A stretch of 48,171 bases of DNA from positions 1-48,171 of the forward strand of contig NZ_CANLXP010000001.1 in NCBI RefSeq assembly GCF_947495145.1, read 5' to 3'. A program made the position numbers and the translations under genes. Below the pieces are notes generated by a model that worked only from the letters and a program-made list of their open reading frames with translations, ran no database searches and was not told where the DNA came from. Positions 8,184 to 15,981 of the stretch are shown piece by piece (position 1 is the first letter of the stretch; each line of letters begins with the position of its first letter). This DNA comes from an uncultured Arthrobacter sp. (GTDB taxonomy: Bacteria; Actinomycetota; Actinomycetes; Actinomycetales; Micrococcaceae).

Positions 8184-8900
8184 TTAACGGTTCCAGGTGT
8201 ACTCGAGCTCAGGCCGACCGCGCGTGCCATAGCGGGGCATCCGGCGGGCTGAGCCGCTGTCCGCGAGGTGCTCCAGGTACCGCCGTGCGGTGACCCGGGA
8301 CAGTTCCAGCGAAGACGCAACCTCCACCGCCGAGACCGGTGCCGGTGCGGCAGACAGGAACGAAACGACGGCGCGAAGTGTCTCCTCGGACAGACCCTTC
8401 GGCAAACTACCCTGCGAAGGCGGACGAAGGGCAGCGAAAGCGTTGTCCACCTCCGATTGGGTTGTGGAGGAGGCCTGCGCATGCAGGTTTTCACGAAAAT
8501 GCCGGTAGTTGTTCATCTTCTCGCTGAACGCCGAGTAGGTGAACGGCTTGATCAGGTACTGCACAATGCCGGACGAGATCGCGGAGCGGACCACACCCAG
8601 TTCCCGGACCGCCGTAATGGCAATGATGTCCACGCTGCTGCCCGAACCGCGGATCCTGCGGATGATGTCCAGGCCGTGCAGGTCGGGCAGGTTCATGTCG
8701 AGCAATACCAGATCGACGACGCCGCCTCCTGAATCCGACTGCCGGCGCAGTATGGAGAGCGCATCGGATCCGGTGCCGGCAATGCCGGCGAGTTCGAACC
8801 CGTCGAGGCGCTTCACATACAGCGCGTGCGCTTCGGCGGCGATGGGGTCATCCTCCACCACCAGTACCCGGATGGGCCGGTTGCCCGATTCATCAGCCAC
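8184..8900 (-). CDS. CitB/DcuR-type response regulator
   Basis: A 238-residue response regulator. The receiver domain occupies residues 10-130 with acidic pocket residues in VVEDDP (15-20) and the phospho-accepting Asp68 in LLDMNLPD. The C-terminal half has a helix-turn-helix (ETLRAVVSFLSAAP, VSAVEVASSLELSRVTARRYLEHL in pieces), as in the CitB/DcuR/DctR family. The GTG at 8900 (VADESG) is chosen since GGGGAG precedes it; a longer frame would run into the kinase gene. It overlaps the end of the kinase gene by 8 bases, so both are co-translated. By context it probably activates the divergent symporter gene when the kinase senses a carboxylate. Confidence 0.92.
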   Translation of the reverse strand: MADESGNRPIRVLVVEDDPIAAEAHALYVKRLDGFELAGIAGTGSDALSILRRQSDSGGGVVDLVLLDMNLPDLHGLDIIRRIRGSGSSVDIIAITAVRELGVVRSAISSGIVQYLIKPFTYSAFSEKMNNYRHFRENLHAQASSTTQSEVDNAFAALRPPSQGSLPKGLSEETLRAVVSFLSAAPAPVSAVEVASSLELSRVTARRYLEHLADSGSARRMPRYGTRGRPELEYTWNR

Positions 8901-10536
8901 GGAAGGTCTCCCCGTGCGCTCGCAGGCCGTCAATGTGCGCGTCTTCCGGTGAGGACGGACCTGCCGGGAGGCGTACGGTGAAGCGCGCGCCGCCGTCGTT
9001 GGCGACGGCGATGGTGCCGCCAAGGCGGTGCACTGCCTGACGGACCAGTGCCAGCCCGAGGCCGCGGGTGCCTGCTGCGCCCTTTGAGCTGGTGCCCAGG
9101 GTGAAGACACTGCCAAGCTGTGTGTCGCTCAGCCCTGGTCCGCTGTCGCTGACCTCGATGACAACGGCGTCGCCGTTGTCGCTCGCCGGGTGAATGGACA
9201 GACCGACGTGTCGATCCGCAGAGGGGACAGCGGCGTCGAACGCGTTGTCCAGCAGGTTCCCGATGATCGTGACGAGATCCCTCGGATCCATACCGCGGGT
9301 CTCGAGAGTGCCGGCTACATCGATCTGCAGGTGCAGCCCGCGTTCATGGGCCTGCGCCGCCTTACCGATCAGGAGCGCCGTAATGAACGGTTCATCGATG
9401 GCCGCCACTACCTCATCGGTGAGTTGCTGCGACTGCTGGAGGTCACGGGTTGCGAATTCAAGCGCTTCGGAGCGGCGGTCGAGTTCGATCAGGGACACGA
9501 TTGTGTGCAGCCGGTTAGCATGCTCGTGCGTCTGTGCCCGCAGCGCTTCGGTCAGCGTACGCATGGTCTGGACTTCATCCGAGAGTGCCTCGAGTTCCGT
9601 GTGGTCGCGGATCGTGGTTACCGTGCCCAAGGCTTTGGTGCCCGACGCCGGTATGGCTGGCTCCTGATTGACCACCAGTACGCGATCATCCGTGACATGG
9701 ATCTCGTCGACTGCCCGGCGGCCGCCTGCCAACAGCTCCCTGACGGAGGGGGAGAGACCGACGTCGGAAGCCGGCTTCGGCTCGCCCGGCGCCGACGGCG
9801 GGAGATTGAGCAGCGCTGCTGCCTGGTCGTTGTACAGCACAAGGTCGCCCCGGAGGTTGGTCAGCACAAGACCGTCACGCACAGAGTGCAGCACCGAGTC
9901 GTAGAACACGAACATCCGGGAGAGCTCCTCCGTGCCCAGGCCGAGTGTCGCCCGGCGGAGGTGGCGGCTCAGCACCAGGGAAACAATCGTGCCTGCCGTA
10001 AGTGCACCGGCAGCGATGAGCCAGACGAGCGGCAGCTGCGCATTGCGGGCAATGGATACCGTATCAACGGTGACGCCGGCCGAGACCAGGGCTGTAACGT
10101 CGTCGTCCGCTGTAAACACCGGCACGATTGCACGTACCGACGGCCCCAGCGTCCCGGTGAACACCTCCACGTGCGGTTCCCCGGCGAGGGCGCGCTCAGT
10201 TGAGCCGATGTACTGGCCACCGATCTCGCTGGTGTTCCGATGCGTATACCGCGTGCGGTCGGTGTCCATGATCGTCACGAAATCGACCCCGAGCTCATCC
10301 ATCACTTCCGCCGCATAGGGCTGCAGCAGTGCGGTGGGGTCGGGCGACTGGACTGCTTCAAGGACATAGGGATCGTTCGCGAAAGTCGTGGCGACCGCGA
10401 GCATGCGCTGGGAAGCGGAGTCGAAGGTGTTGTCCTCGGCATCCAGATAGAGCACCCAGGAGATGGTGGAGGTCAGCGCGAGGACGAAAACCAGCTGGCC
10501 GACGAAGAACTGGCGTGCCAGACTCCAATTCCTCAC
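8893..10536 (-). CDS. CitA/DcuS-type sensor histidine kinase
   Basis: A 547-residue membrane kinase. A first membrane helix lies near residues 11-30, a periplasmic (extracytoplasmic) Cache domain near 35-170, a second helix near 170-190, a cytoplasmic PAS domain near 205-310, then the kinase core. The phospho-accepting His is His337 in QTHEHANRLH, the H-box form of the CitA/DcuS group. The N-box NLLDNAFDA, SDSGPGL and the GTRGLGLALV lid follow. In the Cache domain, RYTH near 96-99 matches the ligand-binding R-[FY]-[ST]-H of citrate and C4-dicarboxylate sensors. The GTG at 10536 has AGGAG about eleven bases upstream. Ligand is citrate or a C4-dicarboxylate (inference). Confidence 0.93.
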   Translation of the reverse strand: MRNWSLARQFFVGQLVFVLALTSTISWVLYLDAEDNTFDSASQRMLAVATTFANDPYVLEAVQSPDPTALLQPYAAEVMDELGVDFVTIMDTDRTRYTHRNTSEIGGQYIGSTERALAGEPHVEVFTGTLGPSVRAIVPVFTADDDVTALVSAGVTVDTVSIARNAQLPLVWLIAAGALTAGTIVSLVLSRHLRRATLGLGTEELSRMFVFYDSVLHSVRDGLVLTNLRGDLVLYNDQAAALLNLPPSAPGEPKPASDVGLSPSVRELLAGGRRAVDEIHVTDDRVLVVNQEPAIPASGTKALGTVTTIRDHTELEALSDEVQTMRTLTEALRAQTHEHANRLHTIVSLIELDRRSEALEFATRDLQQSQQLTDEVVAAIDEPFITALLIGKAAQAHERGLHLQIDVAGTLETRGMDPRDLVTIIGNLLDNAFDAAVPSADRHVGLSIHPASDNGDAVVIEVSDSGPGLSDTQLGSVFTLGTSSKGAAGTRGLGLALVRQAVHRLGGTIAVANDGGARFTVRLPAGPSSPEDAHIDGLRAHGETFRG

Positions 10537-10704
10537 TCGTCCCGCGCTCCTTTCGCCTATGGCAACGTCCTGTTCTTCAGCGGTATTACTTTCCTGCCCG
10601 AACCGGCGAACAGTATGAACGCAATGGTGACCGACATCACTGTAACGCCCACGATGGATAGGAACCCGCCATTGGGCCGCCTACCAGCATAAGGAGTAAA
10701 CAGC
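10537..10704. promoter_or_regulatory. Divergent control region, sensor kinase / symporter
   Basis: A 168-base gap between the divergent kinase and symporter genes must hold both promoters and, by analogy with CitAB/DcuSR systems, response-regulator sites. It is visibly less GC-rich than the flanking genes. AAGGAG 11 bases before the symporter ATG and AGGAG before the kinase GTG are the ribosome-binding sites. I could not identify convincing -35/-10 pairs or a clear repeat. A short open frame with a membrane-like segment runs through it on the minus strand (see findings). Confidence 0.5.
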
Positions 10705-12132
10705 ATGGCGAAGATGCCTGCACAGTCTGCCGCTTCGGTCGACAAGCCCCGCAAGAGAGTGGACAGGACCCACTTCCTCTACATTGCGGTCATCGCCGCC
10801 GTCATCGTCGGCGCTGTCCTGGGTCTCCTTGCGCCGGAGGTGGCCAAGTCCCTCAAGCCGCTCGGCACTGCGTTCATCGGGCTGATCAAGATGATGATCG
10901 CCCCGATCATTTTCTGCACCATCGTGCTCGGCATCGGTTCCATCGCGAAGGCCGCCACGGTAGGCAAGGTCGGAGGGCTGGCGCTCGGGTACTTCATGCT
11001 CATGTCCACGTTCGCGCTGGGCATCGGCCTGGTCGTGGGAAACATCGTCAAGCCCGGTTCCGGACTCGACATCTCCGGTGCAACCTATGAGGCTGACAGC
11101 GAGAAATCCGAAGGCACCGTTGACTTCCTGCTCGGCATCATCCCGGACACACTGCTGTCCTCGCTGACCGGCACCAGCATCCTCCAGACCCTGTTCGTCG
11201 CCCTGCTGGTCGGCTTCGCCCTCCAGAAGATGGGAACCGCAGGCAAGCCGATCCTCCGCGGCATCGGCCACATCCAGGCGCTCGTCTTCCGCATCCTCAT
11301 CATGATCATGTGGCTGGCTCCGGTGGGAGCGTTCGGTGCTATCGCCGCCGTCGTCGGTGAGACCGGCGTTCAGGCGATCGTGAGCATGTTCACCCTGATG
11401 GCCGCGTTCTACGTCACCTGCATCGTCTTCATCGTCGTGATCCTTGGTGGGCTTCTTAAGATCGTCACCGGCATCAACATCTTCAAGCTGATGAAGTACC
11501 TGGGCCGCGAATACCTGCTGATCTTCTCGACCTCGTCCTCCGAGGCAGCCCTGCCCCGTTTGATCGCGAAGATGGAGCACCTGGGTGTCTCCAAGCCGGT
11601 TGTCGGCGTCACGGTTCCCACCGGTTACTCGTTCAACCTCGACGGCACCGCGATCTACCTGACCATGGCATCGCTCTTCGTCGCGTCCGCCCTCGGCACT
11701 CCGCTGGCGCTCGGTGAGCAGATCTCGCTGCTGATCTTCATGATCATCGCGTCCAAGGGCGCTGCCGGTGTCACCGGCGCAGGCCTGGCCACCCTGGCCG
11801 GCGGCCTGCAGTCGCACCGCCCCGACCTGGTGGACGGCGTCGGCCTCATCGTCGGCATCGACCGATTCATGTCCGAAGCACGTGCGCTGACCAACTTCAC
11901 CGGCAACGCCGTCGCCACCGTGCTGATCGGCACCTGGACCAAGGAAATCGAGCGGGGCCAGGTGGACGAGGTGCTTGCCGGTCGACTGCCCTTTGATGAG
12001 TCGACCATGACCGCCGGTCACTTCGAGGATGCCAAAGCAGACACCGCCGAGGACGGCGCAGAGACCAAGACCGACATCGCCGAAGCCCACATCACCGGCC
12101 GCGAAGAGGAAAGGGTCGGCGCCACCCGCTGA
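10705..12132 (+). CDS. dctA: C4-dicarboxylate:cation symporter, DctA family
   Basis: A 475-residue secondary transporter of the dicarboxylate/amino acid:cation symporter family, importing succinate, fumarate, malate or related acids with protons or sodium. About eight membrane helices and two re-entrant hairpins are expected. Diagnostic motifs are present: STSSSEAALPRLI (hairpin 1 serine-rich motif), GYSFNLDGTAIY, GAAGVTGAGLATLA (hairpin 2) and DRFMSEARALTNFTGNAVA, the last being the DctA-type substrate-site signature. AAGGAGTAAACAGC gives a good ribosome-binding site for ATG 10705. It is divergent from the CitA/CitB-type pair, which probably controls it, and ends at a strong terminator. Confidence 0.93.
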   Translation: MAKMPAQSAASVDKPRKRVDRTHFLYIAVIAAVIVGAVLGLLAPEVAKSLKPLGTAFIGLIKMMIAPIIFCTIVLGIGSIAKAATVGKVGGLALGYFMLMSTFALGIGLVVGNIVKPGSGLDISGATYEADSEKSEGTVDFLLGIIPDTLLSSLTGTSILQTLFVALLVGFALQKMGTAGKPILRGIGHIQALVFRILIMIMWLAPVGAFGAIAAVVGETGVQAIVSMFTLMAAFYVTCIVFIVVILGGLLKIVTGINIFKLMKYLGREYLLIFSTSSSEAALPRLIAKMEHLGVSKPVVGVTVPTGYSFNLDGTAIYLTMASLFVASALGTPLALGEQISLLIFMIIASKGAAGVTGAGLATLAGGLQSHRPDLVDGVGLIVGIDRFMSEARALTNFTGNAVATVLIGTWTKEIERGQVDEVLAGRLPFDESTMTAGHFEDAKADTAEDGAETKTDIAEAHITGREEERVGATR

Positions 12133-12148
12133 TTCCCCACGTTGAGTT

Positions 12149-12194
12149 GGCAGGACACGCCCCTTATGCACCATCAAAAGGGGCGTGTCTTGCC
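12149..12194 (+). terminator. Strong hairpin terminator after dctA
   Basis: A 17-base-pair stem (GGCAGGACACGCCCCTT paired with AAGGGGCGTGTCTTGCC, one G-U wobble) closes a 12-base loop, 16 bases after the dctA stop. Only a short T-rich stretch follows, as is usual for high-GC actinobacteria. Confidence 0.8.
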
Positions 12195-12315
12195 ATTTCA
12201 ACGCCCGGGGGAGTCAACGTTGAAGCTCAGGTTGAGACTAAAGGCTCGCGGTCCGGCTACCGGGTATTTCCACTGATCAACAGGGCAGCGGTTGTAACGT
12301 TGGGAAGCAAGCGAG

Positions 12316-12331
12316 CAGTAACTTGTTACTG
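12316..12331. promoter_or_regulatory. Palindrome upstream of parA
   Basis: CAGTAAC and GTTACTG are perfect 7-base arms around TT, 20 bases before the parA start. Position next to the start suggests an operator for the parA-scpAB operon, or an autoregulatory site. A second palindrome, TCAACGTTGA, lies at 12214-12223. No -35/-10 pair could be fixed with confidence in this 157-base stretch after the terminator. Confidence 0.45.
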
Positions 12332-12351
12332 GACAAGCACTAGACGGAAGC

Positions 12352-13251
12352 GTGGATAGATACGTGAGTAGCGAACAGGGTTCCACAACTCTGAAGGACG
12401 CAACCGACTCAGAGATCGGCCCCACCGGACGCCCGGTCACGGAGTTTCCCGAACCGCCGGTGCTGGCCTCCCACGGGCCGGCACGCGTCATCGCCATGGT
12501 GAACCAGAAGGGCGGCGTAGGCAAGACCACGTCCACCATCAACCTGGGTGCCGCGCTCGCCGAAGCCGGCCGCCGCGTCCTCCTCGTTGACTTCGATCCG
12601 CAGGGCGCACTTTCAGCGGGCCTCGGAACCAATCCCCACGAGCTCGACGTCACCGTCTACAACGTCCTGATGGACCGCAAAGTCAATATCGAGGACGCCA
12701 TCCAGCACACCGGCGTCGAGAATATCGACCTCCTGCCCGCCAACATCGACCTTTCGGCGGCTGAGGTGCAGCTGGTCAACGAGGTGGCCCGTGAGCAGGT
12801 GCTGGACCGCGCCCTTCGCAAGGTCGAGGACAACTACGACGTCATCCTCATCGACTGCCAGCCCTCGCTTGGTCTGCTGACAGTCAACGCGCTGACCGCC
12901 GCGCACGGCGTGATCATTCCGCTGATCTGCGAGTTCTTCGCGCTCCGGGCTGTTGCGCTCCTGGTCGAAACCATTGAGAAAGTGCAGGACCGCCTCAATC
13001 CGCGCCTGCAGGTGGACGGCGTGCTGGCGACCATGTATGACGCGCGGACCCTCCACAGCCGCGAAGTCATCGCCCGCCTCGTCGAAGCCTTCGGCGACAA
13101 GGTCTTCGAGACAGTCATCAAGCGCACCATCAAATTCGCTGACGCCACTGTCGCGGCTGAGCCCATCACCACCTACGCCGGCAACCACTCCGGAGCGGAT
13201 GCCTACCGCAACCTCGCCCGGGAACTTATCTCCCGCGGCGGCGCGCCCTAG
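12352..13251 (+). CDS. ParA/Soj-family ATPase at the head of the scpAB operon
   Basis: A 299-residue Walker-type ATPase. The deviant Walker A KGGVGKTT is at residues 53-60, the switch DFDPQGALSAGLG follows, and Walker B is VILIDCQPSLGLLT. A 45-residue disordered leader precedes the fold. It is not next to parB and no parS-like site is seen here, so it is probably the second, non-canonical ParA common in actinobacteria upstream of scpA; by context it may help SMC-ScpAB chromosome organisation. The GTG at 12352 has GGAAGC just upstream; GTG 12364 (VSSEQG) is an alternative. scpA starts 15 bases after its stop. Confidence 0.92.
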   Translation: MDRYVSSEQGSTTLKDATDSEIGPTGRPVTEFPEPPVLASHGPARVIAMVNQKGGVGKTTSTINLGAALAEAGRRVLLVDFDPQGALSAGLGTNPHELDVTVYNVLMDRKVNIEDAIQHTGVENIDLLPANIDLSAAEVQLVNEVAREQVLDRALRKVEDNYDVILIDCQPSLGLLTVNALTAAHGVIIPLICEFFALRAVALLVETIEKVQDRLNPRLQVDGVLATMYDARTLHSREVIARLVEAFGDKVFETVIKRTIKFADATVAAEPITTYAGNHSGADAYRNLARELISRGGAP

Positions 13252-13266
13252 CAGGCATCTCGCCTG

Positions 13267-14190
13267 ATGGCGCAGGACGCTCACGACGACGGCGGCGCCC
13301 ACCTTCCGCTGCCGGAGCCCGAAAAAGCGGGACGGTTCGAAGTTCGGCTCGAGAACTTCAACGGCCCCTTCGACCTGCTGCTGAGCCTCATTTCCAAGCA
13401 CGAACTGAACATCACCGAAATTGCGCTGGCCAAAGTCACAGATGAGTTCATCGCGTACATCCGTGCCTTCAGCGCTGCCGGCGACAGCTTCTCCCTGGAC
13501 GAGGCGAGTGAGTTCCTGGTCATCGCCGCAACCCTGCTGGACTTGAAGGCTGCCCGCCTGCTGCCCTCGGGTGACGTGGAGGACGAGGAAGATATCGCCC
13601 TGCTCGAGGCCCGCGACCTTCTTTTCGCCCGCTTGCTGCAGTACAAGGCGTTCAAGGAAATAGCCCGCCAGCTGGATGAACGGCTCTCCGAGGAGAGCGC
13701 ACGGTTCCCCCGGGAGGTCGCGCTGGAACCCCAGTTTGCCGCAATCATGCCGGAGCTCACGTGGCGGATGTCGCCGGCGGACTTCGCCGCGATCGCCGCG
13801 AAAGCGTTGGAACCCAGGGAACCGGCGCCCACGGAAGTCGGGATCGGCCACCTGCACGCTCCGGCGGTCAGTGTGCGGGAACAGGCGGACATTATCGGAC
13901 ACCGGCTGCAGGAACAGGGCGTCCTGTCCTTCCGGCAACTCACGGCTGATGCGGATTCACTCGTCGTCGTGGTCGCCCGCTTCCTGGCCCTGCTTGAGAT
14001 GTTCCGTGACATGGTCATCACCATGGAGCAGGCTGCGCCGTTGGGTGAGCTGACCGTCCGATGGTCAGCGGGCGAACGAGAATGGACTGCCGACAGCATC
14101 AGCGAGGAATACGACGCGGCGCACGAAGGCGAGGAGCTGCCGGCTCCCGCCGGCAGCGTAGAAGGAGGTGCCCGTGGGCGAGCGAACTGA
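13267..14190 (+). CDS. scpA: Segregation and condensation protein A
   Basis: A 307-residue kleisin subunit of the SMC-ScpA-ScpB condensin complex, which organises and helps separate chromosomes. The N-terminal SMC-neck-binding region is typical (FEVRLENFNGPFDLLLSLI, KHELNITEIALAKVTDEFI in pieces), followed by EFLVIAATLLDLKAARLLP. The C-terminal winged helix includes LSFRQLTAD and FLALLEMFRDMVI, which binds the SMC head. The acidic linker is normal. It lies between parA and scpB; the scpB start overlaps its last 17 bases, indicating coupled translation and fixed stoichiometry. Confidence 0.95.
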   Translation: MAQDAHDDGGAHLPLPEPEKAGRFEVRLENFNGPFDLLLSLISKHELNITEIALAKVTDEFIAYIRAFSAAGDSFSLDEASEFLVIAATLLDLKAARLLPSGDVEDEEDIALLEARDLLFARLLQYKAFKEIARQLDERLSEESARFPREVALEPQFAAIMPELTWRMSPADFAAIAAKALEPREPAPTEVGIGHLHAPAVSVREQADIIGHRLQEQGVLSFRQLTADADSLVVVVARFLALLEMFRDMVITMEQAAPLGELTVRWSAGEREWTADSISEEYDAAHEGEELPAPAGSVEGGARGRAN

Positions 14191-14836
14191 GAAGATGCAC
14201 GGAAGTTTCAACGCTGCAGCGGAGGCGGCACCGGCTCCCGACGTCCCGTCAATACCCGGGGGAGTGCAGGCAGCCGTCGAGGCCGTGCTTCTTGTCGTCG
14301 AGGAACCGGTGACCGAGATGCAGTTGGCAGCTGCGCTGGAGGTCCCTCTCGATCAGGTGCAGGAAGCACTGGCGGAACTGAAGGCCGAGTATGACGGCTA
14401 TACTGGTCAGGGCCCGGAAACCGGACCAACCCGGCTTAGGGGCATCGAGCTCCGAAATGTAGCCGGCGGCTGGCGGTTCTTTACGCGCAGCGAGTTCGCC
14501 GCCGTCGTCGGACGGTTTGTCCTTGACGGTCAGAGCGCGCGGCTTTCACAGGCAGCTCTGGAAACACTCGCCGTCATCGCTTATCGGCAGCCGGTTGCGC
14601 GTTCGCGGGTGTCGGCCATCCGCGGAGTGAATGTGGACTCGGTGGTCCGCACCCTCGTTCAACGTGGACTCATCGCCGATGTAGCCACAGATCCCGAGAC
14701 CGGCGCAGTGCTCTACGGAACAACACCGCTTTTTCTGGAAAGATTGGGCATTGGCACCGTTGCCGACCTGCCCAGGCTTTCGCCCCACCTGCCCGGACTG
14801 GAAAACCTGCAGGACTTCGACGACACCACGTACTGA
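14174..14836 (+). CDS. scpB: Segregation and condensation protein B
   Basis: A 220-residue dimeric partner of ScpA in the SMC condensin. Two winged-helix domains are seen: AAVEAVLLVVEEPVTEMQLAAAL near the N-terminus and LSQAALETLAVIAYRQPVARSRVSAIRGVN (in pieces) with DSVVRTLVQRGLI in the second. GTG 14174 (VGERTEK) is chosen because AAGGAGG at 14162-14168 ends five bases before it; a GTG at 14168 would overlap the ribosome-binding site. It overlaps the scpA tail. A disordered leader of about 30 residues precedes the first domain. Confidence 0.94.
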   Translation: MGERTEKMHGSFNAAAEAAPAPDVPSIPGGVQAAVEAVLLVVEEPVTEMQLAAALEVPLDQVQEALAELKAEYDGYTGQGPETGPTRLRGIELRNVAGGWRFFTRSEFAAVVGRFVLDGQSARLSQAALETLAVIAYRQPVARSRVSAIRGVNVDSVVRTLVQRGLIADVATDPETGAVLYGTTPLFLERLGIGTVADLPRLSPHLPGLENLQDFDDTTY

Positions 14837-14859
14837 CGTACAACAGCTAAGGACTATCA

Positions 14860-15978
14860 ATGACACAGGCGCCCCGCTCCGGATCCGGAAGGAACCGCGA
14901 CGGCCGTAACCCTGCTCCCGACTCTGGGGGTAGGTCCCGAAGAGATGCCGGTGACGCAAAGCCTGCCCGCGGAGGCAGGGGATACGACGGCGCCAAGGGC
15001 ACGGACGGTCCCAGGAGCGCCGGCGCTCCTAAGGGCGCGGGTGCTCCTAGGGGCGCGGGTGCTCCTAGGGGCGCGGGTGCTCCCAAGGGAGCCGGCAAAG
15101 GTGCTCCCAAGGCTCCCCGCAGCGGCCAGAAGGGCGGATCCGCGGGCGCGGCACCCTTCGGCAAAGAGCGGTTCGGCCGTAACCTCGGCCCCGTGCACCG
15201 GCCCCGCCGCCCGAAGGCTCCACCCGTTGACCGGCTGGACGTGCACAATCCTGAAGGCGTCCGTCTGCAGAAGATCATGGCGTCTGCGGGCGTCGCATCG
15301 CGCCGGGTGTGCGAGGACATGATTCGTGACGGCCGCGTGGAGGTCGACGGCACAATAGTGACTGACCTTGGCGTGCGCGTCGACGCATCAACCGCAGCGA
15401 TCCATGTCGACGGAATTCGTCTCCAGCTCAACGAGACCATGATGTACTACGCGTTCAACAAGCCCAAGGGAGTCGTCTCCACTATGGAGGACCCGGAGGG
15501 CCGGCCGTGCATCAGCGACTTCCTGAAGAACCGCAAGGGTGAGCGCCTCTTCCACATCGGCCGCCTGGATGTTGCCACTGAGGGTCTGCTGCTGCTGACC
15601 AACGACGGCGAACTCACCAACCGCCTCACCCACCCGTCCTTCGAGGTGCCCAAGACCTACCTCGTACAGGTGCGCGGGCCGATGGCCCAGGGCATCGGTG
15701 CGCAGATGAAGGAGGGCATCGAACTGGAGGACGGCATCGCCAGGGTCGATTCCTTCAAACTCGTAGATTCCACTCCCGGCCACGTACTCGTGGAGGTTGT
15801 CCTTCACTCCGGCCGCAACCGCGTCGTCCGCCGGTTGTTCGACGCCATCGGACACCCCGTCGAGCGCCTGGTTCGCACCCAATTCGGTCCCATCCGCGTT
15901 GGTGACCAGCGCCAGGGGAGCATCCGCGTTCTCGGCCGTCAGGAAGTTGGGCACCTCCTGGCCGCTGTGGAGATGTAG
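14860..15978 (+). CDS. rluB: 23S rRNA pseudouridine synthase, RluB/RsuA type
   Basis: A 372-residue pseudouridine synthase. Residues 1-125 form a Gly/Ala/Pro/Lys/Arg-rich, basic, disordered extension. An S4 RNA-binding domain spans about 134-180 (VRLQKIMASAGVASRR). The catalytic domain follows, with GRLDVATEGLLLLTNDG holding catalytic Asp237, and GRNRVVRRLFDAIGHPVERL near the end. Family placement next to scpAB matches RluB, which modifies helix 89 of 23S rRNA near the peptidyl-transferase centre; the exact uridine is inferred. The basic leader, probably for RNA contact, contains a tandem 6-residue repeat. It starts 23 bases after scpB. Confidence 0.93.
   Translation: MTQAPRSGSGRNRDGRNPAPDSGGRSRRDAGDAKPARGGRGYDGAKGTDGPRSAGAPKGAGAPRGAGAPRGAGAPKGAGKGAPKAPRSGQKGGSAGAAPFGKERFGRNLGPVHRPRRPKAPPVDRLDVHNPEGVRLQKIMASAGVASRRVCEDMIRDGRVEVDGTIVTDLGVRVDASTAAIHVDGIRLQLNETMMYYAFNKPKGVVSTMEDPEGRPCISDFLKNRKGERLFHIGRLDVATEGLLLLTNDGELTNRLTHPSFEVPKTYLVQVRGPMAQGIGAQMKEGIELEDGIARVDSFKLVDSTPGHVLVEVVLHSGRNRVVRRLFDAIGHPVERLVRTQFGPIRVGDQRQGSIRVLGRQEVGHLLAAVEM
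15019..15090 (+). repeat. 18-base tandem repeat inside rluB
   Basis: Four in-frame 18-base units encode AGAPKG/AGAPRG (residues 54-77 of RluB), with the CTCCTAGGGGCGCGGG core nearly identical in adjacent copies. A shorter degenerate GAGKGAPK copy follows. In-frame unit length means copy-number change would not shift the reading frame. Confidence 0.85.
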
Positions 15979-15981
15979 TCC

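Noticed and set aside
10681..12201. Open frame of about 500 codons antisense to dctA
   Set aside because: Composition artefact of high-GC third positions; the plus strand encodes a clear DctA with conserved motifs and a terminator, and the antisense product is a low-complexity Gly/Asp/His/Gln-rich chain.
12133..12351. parS site or dif site near parA
   Set aside because: No sequence like the parS consensus GTTTCACGTGAAAC and no 28-base dif-like palindrome; the palindromes present differ from both.
12613..13938. Long antisense frame across parA and scpA
   Set aside because: Spans two well-supported genes on the other strand, has no domain and no start signals.
14999..15120. CRISPR-like array
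   Set aside because: The repeats are contiguous, 18 bases long, in frame, and without spacers; they are coding repeats in rluB.
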